A stretch of DNA of 64,000 nt from Rhipidocladum racemiflorum (taxonomy: Eukaryota > Streptophyta > Magnoliopsida > Poales > Poaceae), in NCBI GenBank assembly GCA_036346355.1, contig CM070581.1, positions 51,975,849-52,039,848 of the forward strand, given 5' to 3'. The position numbers and the translations under genes are program-made. Of this stretch, positions 44,171 through 56,337 are shown one piece after another (positions within the stretch are counted from its first letter, which is position 1; every line of letters starts with the position of its first letter). The notes under the pieces are model-generated. The model was given only the letters and a program-made list of their open reading frames with translations, was not told the DNA's origin and made no database searches.

Positions 44171-45330
44171 ATGTCAACGTCTCCGCATTCTTCATCGCCG
44201 AATGGATCAGATGAGGCGCCCAACGTAGAAAAAAGAGGTGCGCTCCAAGAGGGCTTAGTAAAAGGCCGCAGAGTCGAGATACCGTTACTGCAGTCGATCC
44301 GCATGATGGGTCCCCTACCGCACCTGCTAAAGCCGTGCAAGCATTCCGTACATTGTGCGGGATTGTTGGGCGTGAACGGGTCCCCATCACGTATCCATCG
44401 TGGAAGACGCTGACTGATGAGGAGCGCAACAGCCTGGTGACAGAAATTTTTGAGTCGTTTGAGCTCCCACAAGACTCCCTGAACGCACTGCGACGGTACT
44501 CGCTTCTAGTGGTTGGAAAGGCGTGGAAGAACTTTAAGAGCTGCCTCGTCACTCATTATGTGAATAAGGAAATGACTCCGTTCCACAAGTATGGGTTTAT
44601 CACTGAAGACGTGTGGGAACAATTTGTTGAAATGAAGAAGATCGTAGAGTTCGTGAGCAAAAGTACGACGCACAAGGTTATCCAGTCAAAAAACACCCAT
44701 CCCTACAGACTCGGCTCCACTGGGTATGCATGCAAGGTCAAGCAATGGATAAGGGAGGACAATGAGGCAATACAGAAGGAGGTCGCACCACCGTTTGCCT
44801 TGATATTGGACCCGCGCGCTCAAAACTGGGTAAGAGCGAGGTCACGTGCCACGTCTTCGGTGAGATGTCATTTGGCAACGCCACTGACGAGGAAGTGTCA
44901 CAACGTTTAATGTCGCTAAGCACGGAATCTTCCTAGGGCTCTTTCGCTCCAGACAGAGAGAAAGATATACTCTCTACGGCCTTGGGAAACAAGGAGCACC
45001 CGGGTCGGACCCGAGGCCTAGGTGTTTTCGTTCCCAGGAAAATGGGATTTCCACAGGACTCCGAGTTGTACCGGTGTAGGAAGAGAAGCAAAGCCGAGCG
45101 TGAGGCACATCTAGTAGCCATGATTGAGGAAAGGGTAAATGAAAAGTTTGAGGAAAGGATGAAAGCACAATTAGAGATTCAGCTAAAATGCTTTGAGGAA
45201 TAGATGACCCAAATGAACGCTGCGGACAGGCATGAACAGAACGTGCAAGGCCGAAAAGCACATGGACAAGTCAGCCCAACTGACCGTCCGAGCAGCTGCG
45301 CGTCTGTCCTCAGACGGATGTGGACGAAAT
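44171..45330 (+). pseudogene. CACTA-1 second gene, Ptta/En/Spm domain (Transposase_24-like)
   Basis: Starts MSTSPHSSSPNGSDEAPNVE at 44171. A frameshift near 44270 moves the coding sequence into the frame of AFRTLCGIVGRERVPITYPS and LTDEERNSLVTEIFESFELP (44335 on), then WKNFKSCLVTHYVNKEMTPF. This is the plant Ptta/En/Spm (PF03004-type) domain, thought to bind element DNA. A helical, charged segment follows at 45056-45203 (KAEREAHLVAMIEERVNEKF) and is cut by a TAG. Another frame change lies near 44900. Confidence 0.8.
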
Positions 45331-45431
45331 AAGATTTCCCCCCGACGACACCAAGGTAATATACATGTTATTTCTGCAATGCTTCTTAAATGGACCTATT
45401 TGGTGTGTTAGCTAATTAATTGTGTATCGTT

Positions 45432-48400
45432 ATGTAGGAGGCCATGACGTGCAATCTCAATCTCGAAGTGAGGCTTGGCGATGCCTCTATTCCTTTGCAG
45501 CCTACTTGGGGGCGCGCATATCCATCCACTGAAGGGGCACTTGTGCACGGTCGTTCCTTAACTTTGGGCTACGTGAAGGTTCATGTCGACGGTGTACATG
45601 AAATTTGCAAGGGCATCACGTTGGAGATGCCTTCAAATGACGAGATCGTGACAATAGGGGATGCCATCGACACATTCATCCAATGGCCAAAGAAATCCAT
45701 CTCCTTCGATGCCCTCCAAGAAGCACCAACGATAGAAGCAATATCAGAGCCACATGGTGCGCCGGATCATATGCTAGCACCAGCAGAGCCCACCAATTGC
45801 CTATGGTGTCCTATGAGCCACAACCGCTCACGTCGTCTCCTGTGACGACAAAATTTAGTAGACGACGAGGCAGCGATAAGGGCAAATCAAAAAAGACGAC
45901 CAACTCAGGCTTGTTGCAAATTCCGTTTGTCCCGTTGGTGCGGCAATTTGAGCTGGGAAAGCCGTTCGTACTGAAAGAGAACCCGAAGACGCTTTCATTA
46001 GCCTGTGTTAGATTGCAAGATTGGTGCATGTTACAAGCCACCAAGCTGCTGCCAGAACGGGCATCGAGTATCACAGTCTGCTTCAAGGAGAAGCATTTCT
46101 TACACGAGAATTTAGGTGGCTACTTCGTGGTTGGCTTCAATGACTTTTCGATCTGTACAACCTCAATGCCCTCGACGTTTCACTCATCAGATGCTGGACA
46201 TTGTAAATGTGATACCACGGAGTGTCGTAACCTTATATAATGTGAATATTGAGGTCAAAAACTTTATGAAATATGAAATTGGAGGTTGAAACCATACGTT
46301 ATGAGGTTAATTTGCGTTTTCGGGCCGTTTTCGGGGATTTGGGCCTTCCCGGAGGAGTTTGGGCATTAGGGAAAGGGTAGTGGGCTTTGGTGGGATGGAG
46401 TTTGAGTCCAAGTGGGAGTAGGAGACCTGTTTGGGCTGGTAAAAAGGGCCTCCCCCTGCCCTTGCCTGCGCCCCCACCCCTGCCCTTGCGCCCCCACAAG
46501 CCCTAGCCGCCCCCCACACCTCCCCACCTCCTCCTTGTGGCGCCTCCACCTCCCCCATTGCTCCCCATTGCTCCACCACCTCTCCACCACCTCTCCACCT
46601 CCCTTGCTGCCCCTAGGGGAGTTCTCCACCTCCACACCTCGAAGATCCGTCCATTGGAGCGCTCCGCAACGAGGAGATCCGGTGGATTTGGAGCGAGGAA
46701 GGAGATCGCGCGAACCGGGAGGAGATCTATTGGGTTTTCATGCGTCGGGCGAAGGTATGGCCATGGGACTCCTTGGGGTTGGTCTAGGATCTGTTCTAAG
46801 GGTGATTATCATGTTTTTAGATCAATTGGTGGTGCTGGAATTGAGTAGATTATATGGAATCTTGAGTTTGCCACGTTCTCTGTTTCGGGCAGCATGAGCA
46901 GTCGACCTAGGGCTTGGGTTTTCGTCAATTTAGAGTCGAAATTTGGTCGTATGGCTGTTGAAGAAGTTGTAGATAATTTCAATATCTTTCCGTGGGTATA
47001 AAGAACGTCCAATTCCGCCCAGCCGTTTGAAAGTTATGATCGTTTTACCGAGCGTGTTAAAATCTGTGACGTGATTGGAACAGATCACGGTATTTTGTAG
47101 ATTAAACAACTTTAGAGTCCGAATCAGTTTTTCCATATACTTAGAAAAAAGTTGGGAAATTTCCTAAGTTATGCGAGGATGTACTCGTTTAATTTATTCG
47201 GAGTCTTAGAACCCGAGTTATGCCTTTTGGAAGGCTGCTGTCCCGACGGGACAGAACCTCTGTTTTTGTGTTTAGCGAGTGGTTTGCGATGTCGGGGTAG
47301 AAGAGGGTTTGCTTACTGTTTTGTGGACATGATTGTGAGTGTGTGGTACCCATGTGCAGGTGGTGTGACCCCGGGAGTGCCTTCTACTTCTCGCCAATCC
47401 GTTGCCCATGGTTGAGGCAAGTGTATTGTAATGGATAGCGGTTTGTAGGTTGCTAGTTGAGACTAGATGAAATTGATTATATGATATGATCACTTGCCAT
47501 GCTTTAATGATTGCCATTGATATGATGAGTATGCTTATTATGTTATGATGCCATATGTTAATGTACAAGTTAATTATGATGTTGGCATGTTTGCATACAT
47601 GGCATGATACATGGCCCGGGCGGTGAGAAAGTCATAACTAGTCTGGGGAAGGTCGGTGAGAAAGTTATGACTATTCCGGAGAGCCAATGAGTAAGTCCTA
47701 CATCGTGATTCCATCCACCGCGGTGTTTGGAAGCGAGGAGTAGGCACCCTCCATCTTCGGGATGGAAGGGGGGAGAGGGTGCATGCCGACGGGTGTGTAC
47801 TCAACCATACCGGTATGAGTTTCCAAGGAGACATGAGCATCGCATCGCATTGCATACATAATGGTGATGATATTGATATGTGATCATGAAGGAGATGAAA
47901 GACATGATATGAGTTGTTATAGCCATGTAATTGTTTTTGTGTACCATTGCAATATGCTTGCTGAGTGTTGAACTCACGCTTGCGCTTTCTTGTTGTTTTA
48001 GGTACCATGAGATCGGCATGCGGGGAAGGGAATTAGCCACACTTCTACACGTAGCGTCACTCAATTGTTCCCACAGTCACTCAATTGGGTCTTGATAATA
48101 AATTAAGTGTGATGCATATTGATTTATGGTTTAGTTTTGCGATATGAGAGTCTTATTGTTCGTTTGGCTAATGGAGACATTGAATGCTTGGGATTAGACT
48201 TATATTGCTGTCATGCCTTTAATTATTGCTGTTTTAGATGCCTCTTATATTGCCATATATTGCTATGCTGTTGATGTTCCTTCAATTCATGTTAAAACAA
48301 AGGAGATGCTGCCGAAATTTTGGTTTTTAGCATTTGCTCCTTTGCTGTAATTTACCTTAATTTATGGTATTTAGATGTTGTTTAGCCTATGTTTGGTAGC

Positions 48401-49355
48401 ATTCAGGCATGCTAGATGCCGGGGTGTTACAGTAAGTGTGTGCAATCACGGTATAGATTCGTGTCGTACCGATAAATGGCATATATATATGATCCTTGAT
48501 TTTGTATATTTATGTAGATACATGATGATGGAGGCAAAAGCAAGGAACGAACCGGTGGGTTTCTTCAACCCACACATGGTGTCGAAGCAAACCATGGACC
48601 AAGATGTGCAATTCGTCCATGAGTACGTGAAAAAAATAATGCTGGCTCATTGGGACAAAAGCTACTTAATTTTACCCTACAACCCAGGGTAAGTGCTTCA
48701 TCCAGATGCTATACTTGTTAATTTGTACTATCTAACGCGGCTTGAAATTAGGTTCAATGACCATGGCAACATACCTGTGTAGGTTTCACTGGGTTATACT
48801 TGTAATTATAGCAAGAAAGAACAAGGTAATTTACCTTGATTCCAGAAAGGGCGGCACCCACGACTTGGTGCCTATTAAAAATTTACTCGACACATCATTC
48901 AATATCTACAAAGCTCGCGGAGGCCCATGCAAGCCGGACACAGCGAGGCTGAAGCATATTCATAACTTTCCGGTATCCGCTAGTACGCAATAATTAATCC
49001 TTCACACAGTCCATAATGGAACCTTCGAACTAATTAATCTATTTATATTTTGGCAGTGCCACTAGCAGCCAGTAGGCACTAACCTATGTGGGTTCTACGT
49101 TTGCCACAACATGCAACTCCTCGTTGGAACAAAGAAGACAAATGACTTAGAGGTTTGTCAATCTTGAACCATTTGTTTCCACTTATTTATTTTTTGTACA
49201 CGCAAAGACTTTACTCTTCCCATTGGCAAAGGTGGCAATGCGCTGAACTTGCATTGGAACAGGCTGACCTGCTAAGTATTCGAGGACAATTCTGTGCCTT
49301 TTTGAATCGTGATGTCATTAATCCAACCGGCGAATTCCACGCAAACCAAGCTTGA
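45432..49355 (+). pseudogene. CACTA-1 second gene, C-terminal C48 (Ulp1-like) protease domain
   Basis: Exons: about 45444-46202 (MTCNLNLEVRLGDASIPLQP, then IPFVPLVRQFELGKPFV and the LPERASSITVCFKEKHFLHE part), 48520-48690 (FVHEYVKKIMLAHWDKSYLI), 48780-48975 (FHWVILVI with the His, VIYLDSRKGG with the Asp), about 49057-49150 (Cys box) and the last exon to TGA 49353-49355. The Cys box reads CH, stop, QPVGTNLCGFYVC: a TAG at 49063-49065 disrupts it. An intron after 46202 holds a 2.2-kb solo LTR. C48 enzymes act on SUMO-type conjugates; here the copy is dead. Confidence 0.78.
46208..48431 (+). repeat. Solo Del/Tekay-like LTR (LTR-C) in an intron of the CACTA-1 second gene
   Basis: 2,224 bp from TGTGATACCACGG to GGGGTGTTACA. 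Flanks are GTAAA (46203-46207) and GTAAG (48432-48436), a one-base-diverged duplication of the intron donor GTAAG. The CTTGCTGAGTGTTGAACTCAC block (about 47958) resembles the conserved GCTGAGTAC...GTACTCAC block of LTR-A and LTR-B. No internal retrotransposon sequence. The C/T-rich open frames at 46412-46900 are low complexity. Confidence 0.8.
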
Positions 49356-49675
49356 TGAGTTGTGAATTTGCAAGACTTCTATTTGGATTAATTTGTGAAC
49401 CTTGTGGTGTGAATTTGTCGGTTGTAGTTCCGAATTCAATTGGCGAATATGTGTTTATTTCTGAAATGGATGCGGTGTACATTGTAATGTGGGATCAAAA
49501 TTGATTTCTAAAATGGATGCGTTGTATGTTGTATTGCGTGCCCTGATCGAGTTCATTTCTGAAATGTATGTCATAATATATATATTTGTGATGCTACACT
49601 GCAGTTTGTTTCAGAGGGCATGGCTAGCATTTCCTGAGGCTAGCCAATTAACTGAAATTGTACAAAATCTAAAAT
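49356..49675 (+). other. 3' UTR of the CACTA-1 second gene
   Basis: AT-rich. AGAGGGCATGGCTAGCATTT at 49614 matches the equivalent block of CACTA-2 at about 32510. No gene. Confidence 0.55.
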
Positions 49676-50190
49676 CAACATCACAAACGGTTCCAACCTA
49701 GAACAATCTGTGATAAACCATTTATCACAGACGGTTTTTTTATTTCAACAGTCTGTCATATGGATCATCACAGACGGTTCCACTAGAGAACAGTCTGTGA
49801 TATATCATCTTAACAGACGGTTCATTTAGAACCGTCTGTAATATATGAATCATCACAGACGGTTATATTCCACAATAGTCTGTGATATATGATTCATCAT
49901 AGATGGTTTTTATGTCAAATCATCTGTGATATATGAATCATCACAGATGATTTTTATGTTAAACCGTCTGTGATATATGAATCATCACAGACGGTTCTTT
50001 AAGAGAATCGTCTGTGATAAATTGATTATTACAGACGGTTGTTTTTTTGAACCGTCTGTGATGAGATTGTTCACAGACGGTCGAAAAAACATTTGTGATG
50101 ACTATAAAGTCATCGCTGACAGTCTGATACAGACGGTCGGAAAACCGTCTGTCTTGCGAACCGTGTGTGATGAGGGATTGTATAGTAGTG
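49676..50190. repeat. Right subterminal array 4 and terminus of CACTA-1
   Basis: About twenty ACAGACGGTT/ACCGTCTGTGAT words, most in inverted pairs separated by ATATATGAATC-like spacers, ending GAGGGATTGTATAGTAGTG at 50190. Confidence 0.92.
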
Positions 50191-50273
50191 TTAAGATGTT
50201 CACGTGTTCTTGCGATTCATACACTAAAACACAATCGTATCATACTGTTGCGAGCTGCATGACAATATATATA

Positions 50274-50523
50274 GGCCCTGTTTGTTTCGGCTTTTTCATC
50301 CGTTTAAAAGCCAAAAAGTCTAAGCCAAAACAAACAACTGACTTTTAAGTCAGGCTTTAAAAAAGCTAGCTCCATCTATAAGCTATACCATCTAACCCAT
50401 TAATAAACCAGAATACCAAACATCATGCCTTGGCTGAAAAACAGACGGCTTAAAAGCTCATTCAGCTAAAAAGCTAGCTTTAAATCAAAAGCCAAAAATT
50501 CTAAGCCGAAATAAAGCAGGGCC
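50274..50523. mobile_element. Tourist-like MITE upstream of the P450 gene
   Basis: 250 bp with ends GGCCCTGTTTGTTTCGGCTT and TAAGCCGAAATAAAGCAGGGCC-like, flanked by ATA (50271-50273 and 50524-50526). The interior has AAGCCAAAA and GCTTTTAA words in both orientations. The paralogous region at 34122-34530 lacks it, so it inserted after that duplication. Confidence 0.75.
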
Positions 50524-50526
50524 ATA

Positions 50527-50848
50527 GTAACCCTAAAACGCCAAGGGAAAACGAACCGTACGAATGATGGCTGACTAGTTCAGTACAGGGAAGGCTCGAT
50601 CCGGCCAAACCACACGTTCCAACGCGCGTGTGACCGCTGATCTCACGTTCCACACGTTCCAGGGAGAGCATCAACTTGCCAACTAGACGGCTCGAGCGTC
50701 AAAGCTCAACCGCAAAACGCGGTATAAATACCACCTCCTCCCGGCTCCATTCTCACAGCCAAAAGCGCATATTTCTCGGTCTCAAACTCAAGTAGAAACG
50801 ATCGAGCAGTCGAGCTAGCTGATCCCTGACAAGTCCCGAGTGACCACC
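50527..50848 (+). promoter_or_regulatory. Promoter and 5' UTR of the P450 pseudogene
   Basis: TATAAATA at 50723-50730 in a GC-rich context gives an expected start of transcription near 50755, about 94 bases before the ATG at 50849. ACACGTTCC words repeat at 50612 and 50651-50660. The far upstream part is shared with the paralogous segment at 34466-34525. Confidence 0.7.
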
Positions 50849-52737
50849 ATGGGATTCGTTTGGATGGTGGCGGCGGCTGTTGCGGCGGTGCTGGCCTCGT
50901 GGGCGTTCAGCGCGCTGGTGCACCTCGTGTGGAGGCCGCGCGAGATCACGAAGAAGCTCCGGGCGCAGGGCGTCGGTGGGCCGGACTACAAGTTGTTCGT
51001 CGGGAGCCTCGACGAGATCAAGCAGCTCCTCGCCGAGGGCGCCGGCGTCGTGCTGGACGTCGCCTCCCACGACTTCATCCCCATCGTGCAGCCGCATCTC
51101 CGCAAATGGATCGCCCTCTACGGTAATTAAGTGACGCGAACCGCGCGCAGATCTAAGCATGTTGCTCCGATCGCATTTGTTCTTGCCTTCTTATGTTGTC
51201 AGTGCTCTGCAGGACGGACGTTCGTGTACTGGTTCGGCGCGAGGCCGAATGTGTGCGTGGCCGACGTCAACGTGGTGAAGCAGGTCCTCTTCGACCGCAC
51301 GGGGCTGTACCCCAAGAACCTCATGAACCCGCACATCGGCCGCCTGCTCGGCAAGGGGCTCGTGTTCGCGGACGGCGATGAGTGGAAGCGCCACCGCAAT
51401 GTCGTCCACCCAGCCTTCAACATGGACAAGCTCAAGGTGCGTACCTTAATTTGTACAGCGTGTTGAGCTCTTTCGTTTATGATACACTGGATTTAATATG
51501 ATCTGTTCGTTTTTTTATTTAATAGATCAGATTAGCTAGTATTTATTTATACTTTCTATGGTAGTAAATAGTATAAATACTTTTAACAAATCGATAAATT
51601 CATGGTATAATACATCGTAAAATTTCTCGACGTTAATTAAGCAACTAACTCAAAGCTACCGGCAAGTGTTGGCGTGTGTCACTATATGTAAGATATGTGA
51701 TTTATGCTGACTTCATGTGCAATGACGTTTGCCACTGACAGATGATGACGGCGACTATGTCCGATTGTGGTCGGTCAATGATGTCAGAGTGGGAAGCAGA
51801 GTTGGATAAAGGCGGAGAGGTAGAGATTGAGTTGAGCAGCTGCTTCGAGGAGCTCACCGCCGATGTCATCTCGCACACTGCATTTGGGAGCAGCTACAAG
51901 GAGGGGAAACAGGTCTTTCTGGCGCAGAGGGAGCTCCAATTTCTTGCCTTCTCCACCATCTTCAACGTCCAAATCCCAGGATTCAGGTACGACTTCTTTC
52001 TTTTCCCCCTCTTTGCTCAACACACAACACAGATATGCAGATTCAGAGAGCAAAAACCAACGTGTGGTTCGTGAAATAAATCAGGTACCTTCCAACCAAA
52101 AAGAACCTAAAGATATGGAAGCTAGACAAGAAGGTGAGGACCATGCTAATGGACATCATCAGGAGCCGGCTCGCCACCAAGGACACTGCGGGCTACGGGA
52201 ATGATCTGCTCGGGCTAATGCTGGAGGCAGCAGCTCAGGGAGGAGGTTCTGACGGAGTGCGGCAAGGAGGTCCCCACCAGCGACATGCTCAACAAGTTGA
52301 AGCTAATCAACATGTTCCTCTTGGAGACCCTGAGGCTGTACGCCCCCGTCTCGCTCATACAAAGGAAGGCAGGCTTGGATCTTGAGCTAGGAGGTATCAA
52401 GGTGCCCAAGGGCACGATCCTATCCATCCCGATCGCGACGATACACCGCGACAAGGAGGTCTGGGGCGAGGACGCCGACGAGTTCAAGCCCCTGAGGTTT
52501 GAGAACGGAGTGACAAGGGCAGCGAAGCACCCCAACGCGCTGCTATCCTTCTCCAGCGGGCTGAGGTCGTGCATCGGGCAGAACTTCGCGATGATCGAGG
52601 CCAAGGCCGTGATCGCCATGATCCTGCAGAGGTTCTCGTTCTCGCTGTCCCCCAAGTACGTCCATGCGCCGATGAATGTGATCACGCTGCGTCCGAAATA
52701 TGGGCTCCCTACGGTCCTCAGGAGCCTAGAGATGTAG
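50849..52737 (+). pseudogene. Cytochrome P450, CYP709-like (CYP72 clan), I-helix region deleted
   Basis: Exon 1 50849-51122 (MGFVWMVAAAVAAVLASWAF, a membrane anchor that would hold the enzyme in the ER), exon 2 51213-51436, exon 3 51742-51986, and exon 4 from 52085, all with GT...AG borders. Exon 4 reads to NDLLGLMLEAAAQ (about 52237) and then joins, one base out of frame, the later REEVLTECGKEVPTSDMLN. The segment between, which in P450s holds the I helix with the AGxDTT oxygen-binding motif, and its intron are missing. The rest is in frame to TAG 52735-52737: K-helix ETLR, then FKPLRFENG, and the haem loop FSSGLRSCIGQNFA with its Cys. Such P450s usually have about 510-520 residues. The gene cannot give a working enzyme. 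CYP709 assignment rests on overall similarity as I recall it. Confidence 0.82.
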
Positions 52738-52769
52738 AGATGTGTGTATGGTAGTGCCACGTTTCAGGC

Positions 52770-53021
52770 AGGACCAGTCCTGAGTTTGTAGGGGCCTAGG
52801 GTGAAATTATAAACGGCCCCCAACATAAGCATCAAATAAATTTATACTACCATGTATCAATTGAAAAGACAATATTCAACAGACTTTGAAACTTTAGAAG
52901 CAAAATGAAACTGACTAATTGACCAAACTGCAAAACAAACAAATTTATCTAACAGAGGGGTCTCGAAAATTTGGAGGCCTGGGGCGGCCGCCCCGCTCGC
53001 CCTGCCCCAGGGCTGGGCTTT
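52770..53021. mobile_element. hAT-like MITE in the 3' UTR of the P450 gene
   Basis: 252 bp. Ends AGGACCAGTCCTGAG and (reverse) AAGCCCAGCCCTGGG are related. Flanked on both sides by GTTTCAGGC (52761-52769 and 53022-53030), an 8- to 9-bp duplication as in hAT or Mutator elements. The interior is AT-rich, with a GC-rich right end (GGGGCGGCCGCCCCG). Confidence 0.72.
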
Positions 53022-53030
53022 GTTTCAGGC

Positions 53031-53738
53031 GATTTTGGAATATAGTACAATTTATGATCCCTAATTACAAATCTAAACAACTTATGTGCGTATTTACGAA
53101 AATCTCCACCATACCCGAAATGTGGAATTTCGTTTATCCTTCCTCGAAATTTGTAATTTCGTTTAACCTATATTTGAATCCTGAAATTTCGGGTAAAGCT
53201 TACCCGAAATCTCAAATTTCGGCTAAGGGCTGCCATGTCATACTCGAATTTTCAAGTTTCAGGTAAAACTTCTGTGGAGGCAATGAATTTGATGTATTTC
53301 TCTGTTATTTAACATGTGTTATACATGTTATTTTATGTCAAAAATTAGGAAAATGTTTTGTGGGGTCGCAGCATACTTTATATGGTATGTTGTTCCGCGT
53401 TGTTAGAACCGCAGAAAAGGTGTTATACTAGATGTCATAAAAATGGAGAGACATAGCCATTTTGAACTTAACTTCATATTCATTTCGAAGTATGCAATGC
53501 ATAAGAAGGAAGCCAATAATCACTTGAACATCGTCGTGCTAACTTTATTAAAGGTAACAAACAACGTAGGGTATAGAATTACCATAACGAAATGTAGTGA
53601 TAATGCCATATCGAAGGAAACTAACTTGAATAGTTTGGAAAGTGGCATGAACATATGCAAGCTGTAAACGAACAACAGTCTGTCAGTTCAAACTCAGGAT
53701 TAGGTAAGAGGCCCAGTTCCCTGACTTCTTGAAGGTGT
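53031..53738 (+). other. 3' flank of the P450 gene
   Basis: Contains several diverged copies of CCCGAAATT-like words (53110-53270), otherwise AT-rich and non-coding. I see no gene; small open frames such as 53443-53667 look random. Confidence 0.4.
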
Positions 53739-56337
53739 TGTGTCGGAACCCTCACTTAATGGCGTGGAATACCAAGAGGGATTCCTATGTGCACACAGTA
53801 CTATTCCCATGATCAGTGGCTAGTACGCACATTCACAACATTGTCATCACATGCATCCATACAAGTTCATATTACATTAATAGGAATAAAGTTTTACAAT
53901 CATGGCTTATTGGCCGAATTCAAGAGTCTGCAGCGGAAGATACAAATCTTGGCAGTTTGCCTTCTACCCAAAATACCACAGGCAACTGACAAGGATAAAA
54001 CCTTAGAAAGATTCGTTAGAAAAGGCCCCGTATTCTGCGTTGGGATCGGGGAACTCGTTCTCTTCATTCTCTGAATATCAACAATAGCAAGGTTGAGTAC
54101 ATGTATGTACTCGCAAGACTTGTAGTGTATCACAAATGTATAAAGTAAATGCAGGCTATGTCATGGGAAGCTACTAAGTTATTTTGCATAAAGCTGAATT
54201 GAATTGTAAATACAGAATAATAGATTGTAAGCATAATTTGTGAAGCAATTGACAGATATGTAAATAACAAGTATAAATAGAGTAATAACAATCTCACAAT
54301 CCTCCATGATTGTGAGTAAAGTACCGTCCATTCCCATACCATTGACATCAACAACATCTTCCATTGACCACGACACTTTTCACATGATTCTTCCCAACTA
54401 CCATTAAGTTCCATTCATTTTATAAAAGTACCAAAACTCTAACTTAGTGTGAGCGCACCAAGACTCCCATAACTGTGGGAACGGCTTTTCGAAAAGTTTA
54501 GACTCTGCAGAGTTGTACAACTTTACCCACAAATAATGACTTTCCCTTTTTGCAATGCATATTAATACACTTCCTTAGGTGTACCGCGAGGAAAATTATA
54601 CACAACTGTTACATTATTTAACCCTGACTTTACACTAGCCCGGTGCCGACAAACCCTTACTATGGCGACAGAAATGAAAGTTAGTAGGGATCATTTAGAA
54701 CTCAAGGTAACCCATTTCCCCCATAGCAAGGCGTACACCGTTGCATTGGTATGTGTCTAACCCACACCCGCGTGTGGACACCCCTACGGGAAATTCTCGC
54801 AAGAATAACCCGTGCTACTACGGCCTTCCAAAGTGTAAAGCTAGTTTTAAACAACTTAATAGGTTGAGGCTACCCCATAAATAGCATTGTGGTTGTACGA
54901 TAATTCTTGGATTTAATAACACTATGTTCGGTCCTTAAATTAACTCAGGTGGAAACTCCCCGTACATTACGTGTAAGTTAAAGCTTACACACCCGGCTAT
55001 TGCCATAATCCACCTGTGTCAAAACATAGTTTTATTTTCATTTTTATCAAACTACCAGTATCCTTTACTGTCATAACCAATATTTCCAATTTATGAGACA
55101 ACACCTGTCTCTTCCAAAACATGTCAAATTTCATTGATCATCATGAACAGTGTAGCCTCCCATTCGTAATCCCATTTCTAGAGCATACTAAGCATGTGCA
55201 AATAATTAATCGAGTATACCCATTCGACATTATATTTTGTCTAACCATAACCTAGGGTTTCAGTGTTCTCATGTCAACAATTAATCAAGGAAATCCCACA
55301 AGCTAGGTTTAGTTCTACCGCATCCCACAATATAACAGTTTAATAAACATAGCGCATGCATAATAGTTTTGACAAACAAAGTAAACTAATTAAAATAGTA
55401 GGGTTCAATATGGTCAAAGGAGGGTGCTTGCCTTGCTTGTTGAATTCAGTAGTGAAGTCGGAGTTGTCTGCAATAGTATCCGAAACATCGGAGTCTACAC
55501 GTCGTTCGTCGAGAAACAAAGCAATGGCAATAACAATAAGAGGCAAAAAGAAATCAGATAATAATGAGGCAAAATAAGTCAAATAACCTCAAATCATATA
55601 AAATAACATGTGTGTGAGTGTGTTTAGGCTTGGGCAAGGGTTAGGGTTTAGGTCTAACTATACACGTAGGGCACGCAACTTTGATTTACGAAAATTAAAG
55701 TTTTATTCTACGAGTTCAAGAGGACAAAATTGTGTATATGATTATATTTATCTTCAAATTAAAGAAGCTAAGATTGTTTGGATTTATAAAATTAAAATAG
55801 TGTCAAAATAGCATAGCTAATTGGATCTCAAAGAGGGATTAATCGATACAATCAAGTGATTAACCTAAGGTACGAAAGGTGGTTTATTGTGTTACTGTTA
55901 CATGACCTACAATCATGCTATTACTAAAGTATAGGTTCTGGATTTATAGGAATAAAACGTTAGTTACGGTGTTGGTATGAATAATATTTAGTCTTAAGTA
56001 CATTTTGCACAAACAAATATTTTAAACTAGTTGGGTTTATAGAATGAGGCTAGAGGTTATATTTACATGATTATATGACGATCCTAATGACATAAACATT
56101 TTACCTTAGGGTTTAATAAGTCCAACTATTGAAATACCAAGTTACTAACTTTCATGACAATTAGGCCTGTTGTGCTAATAGGATTCAGATGCAAAGCAAG
56201 TTATTAATTAAATGTTTTTCCATATTATGGTAGTATAAACATTATAGAATGGTTTTGAGCTATTCCCTCTAATCTTTGCATTTAGATGAGGTATTCTATG
56301 GGTGGCTGAAAAGGCTTAAGTGATCACAATAGACTAC
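53739..56337 (-). repeat. Del/Tekay-like long LTR, part 1 (LTR-D)
   Basis: Begins TGTGTCGGAACCC at about 53739. Contains GTTGAGTACATGTATGTACTC at 54093 and CTCTGCAGAGTTGTACAACT with TTTACCCACAA (54508-54530), blocks shared with LTR-B (29077-29110). AT-rich, no gene. Interrupted at 56337 by the third Gypsy element; continues at 62899. Confidence 0.6.

Larger units (their letters stand above)
39729..50190 (+). mobile_element. Complete CACTA (En/Spm) DNA transposon (CACTA-1)
   Basis: 10,462 bp, from CACTACAACAGG at 39729 to GTATAGTAGTG at 50190, with TTA on both sides (39726-39728, 50191-50193); 3-bp duplications are typical of CACTA. Arrays of the word ATCACAGACGGTT and its complement flank both ends and also occur inside. 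It carries a truncated TNP2-type gene (41388-42737) and a second gene with Ptta/En/Spm and C48 protease domains (44171-49355). A solo LTR sits in an intron of the second gene. Both genes are broken, so it could move only with help from another copy. Confidence 0.92.

Noticed and set aside
46307..46897. Pro- and Gly-rich frames on both strands
   Set aside because: They lie in a C/T-rich part of a solo LTR; composition explains them.
39729..50190. Regularly spaced short repeats that resemble a CRISPR array
   Set aside because: The words are in inverted pairs, spacing is irregular, and they lie at the ends of a CACTA element with TTA target duplications in plant DNA.
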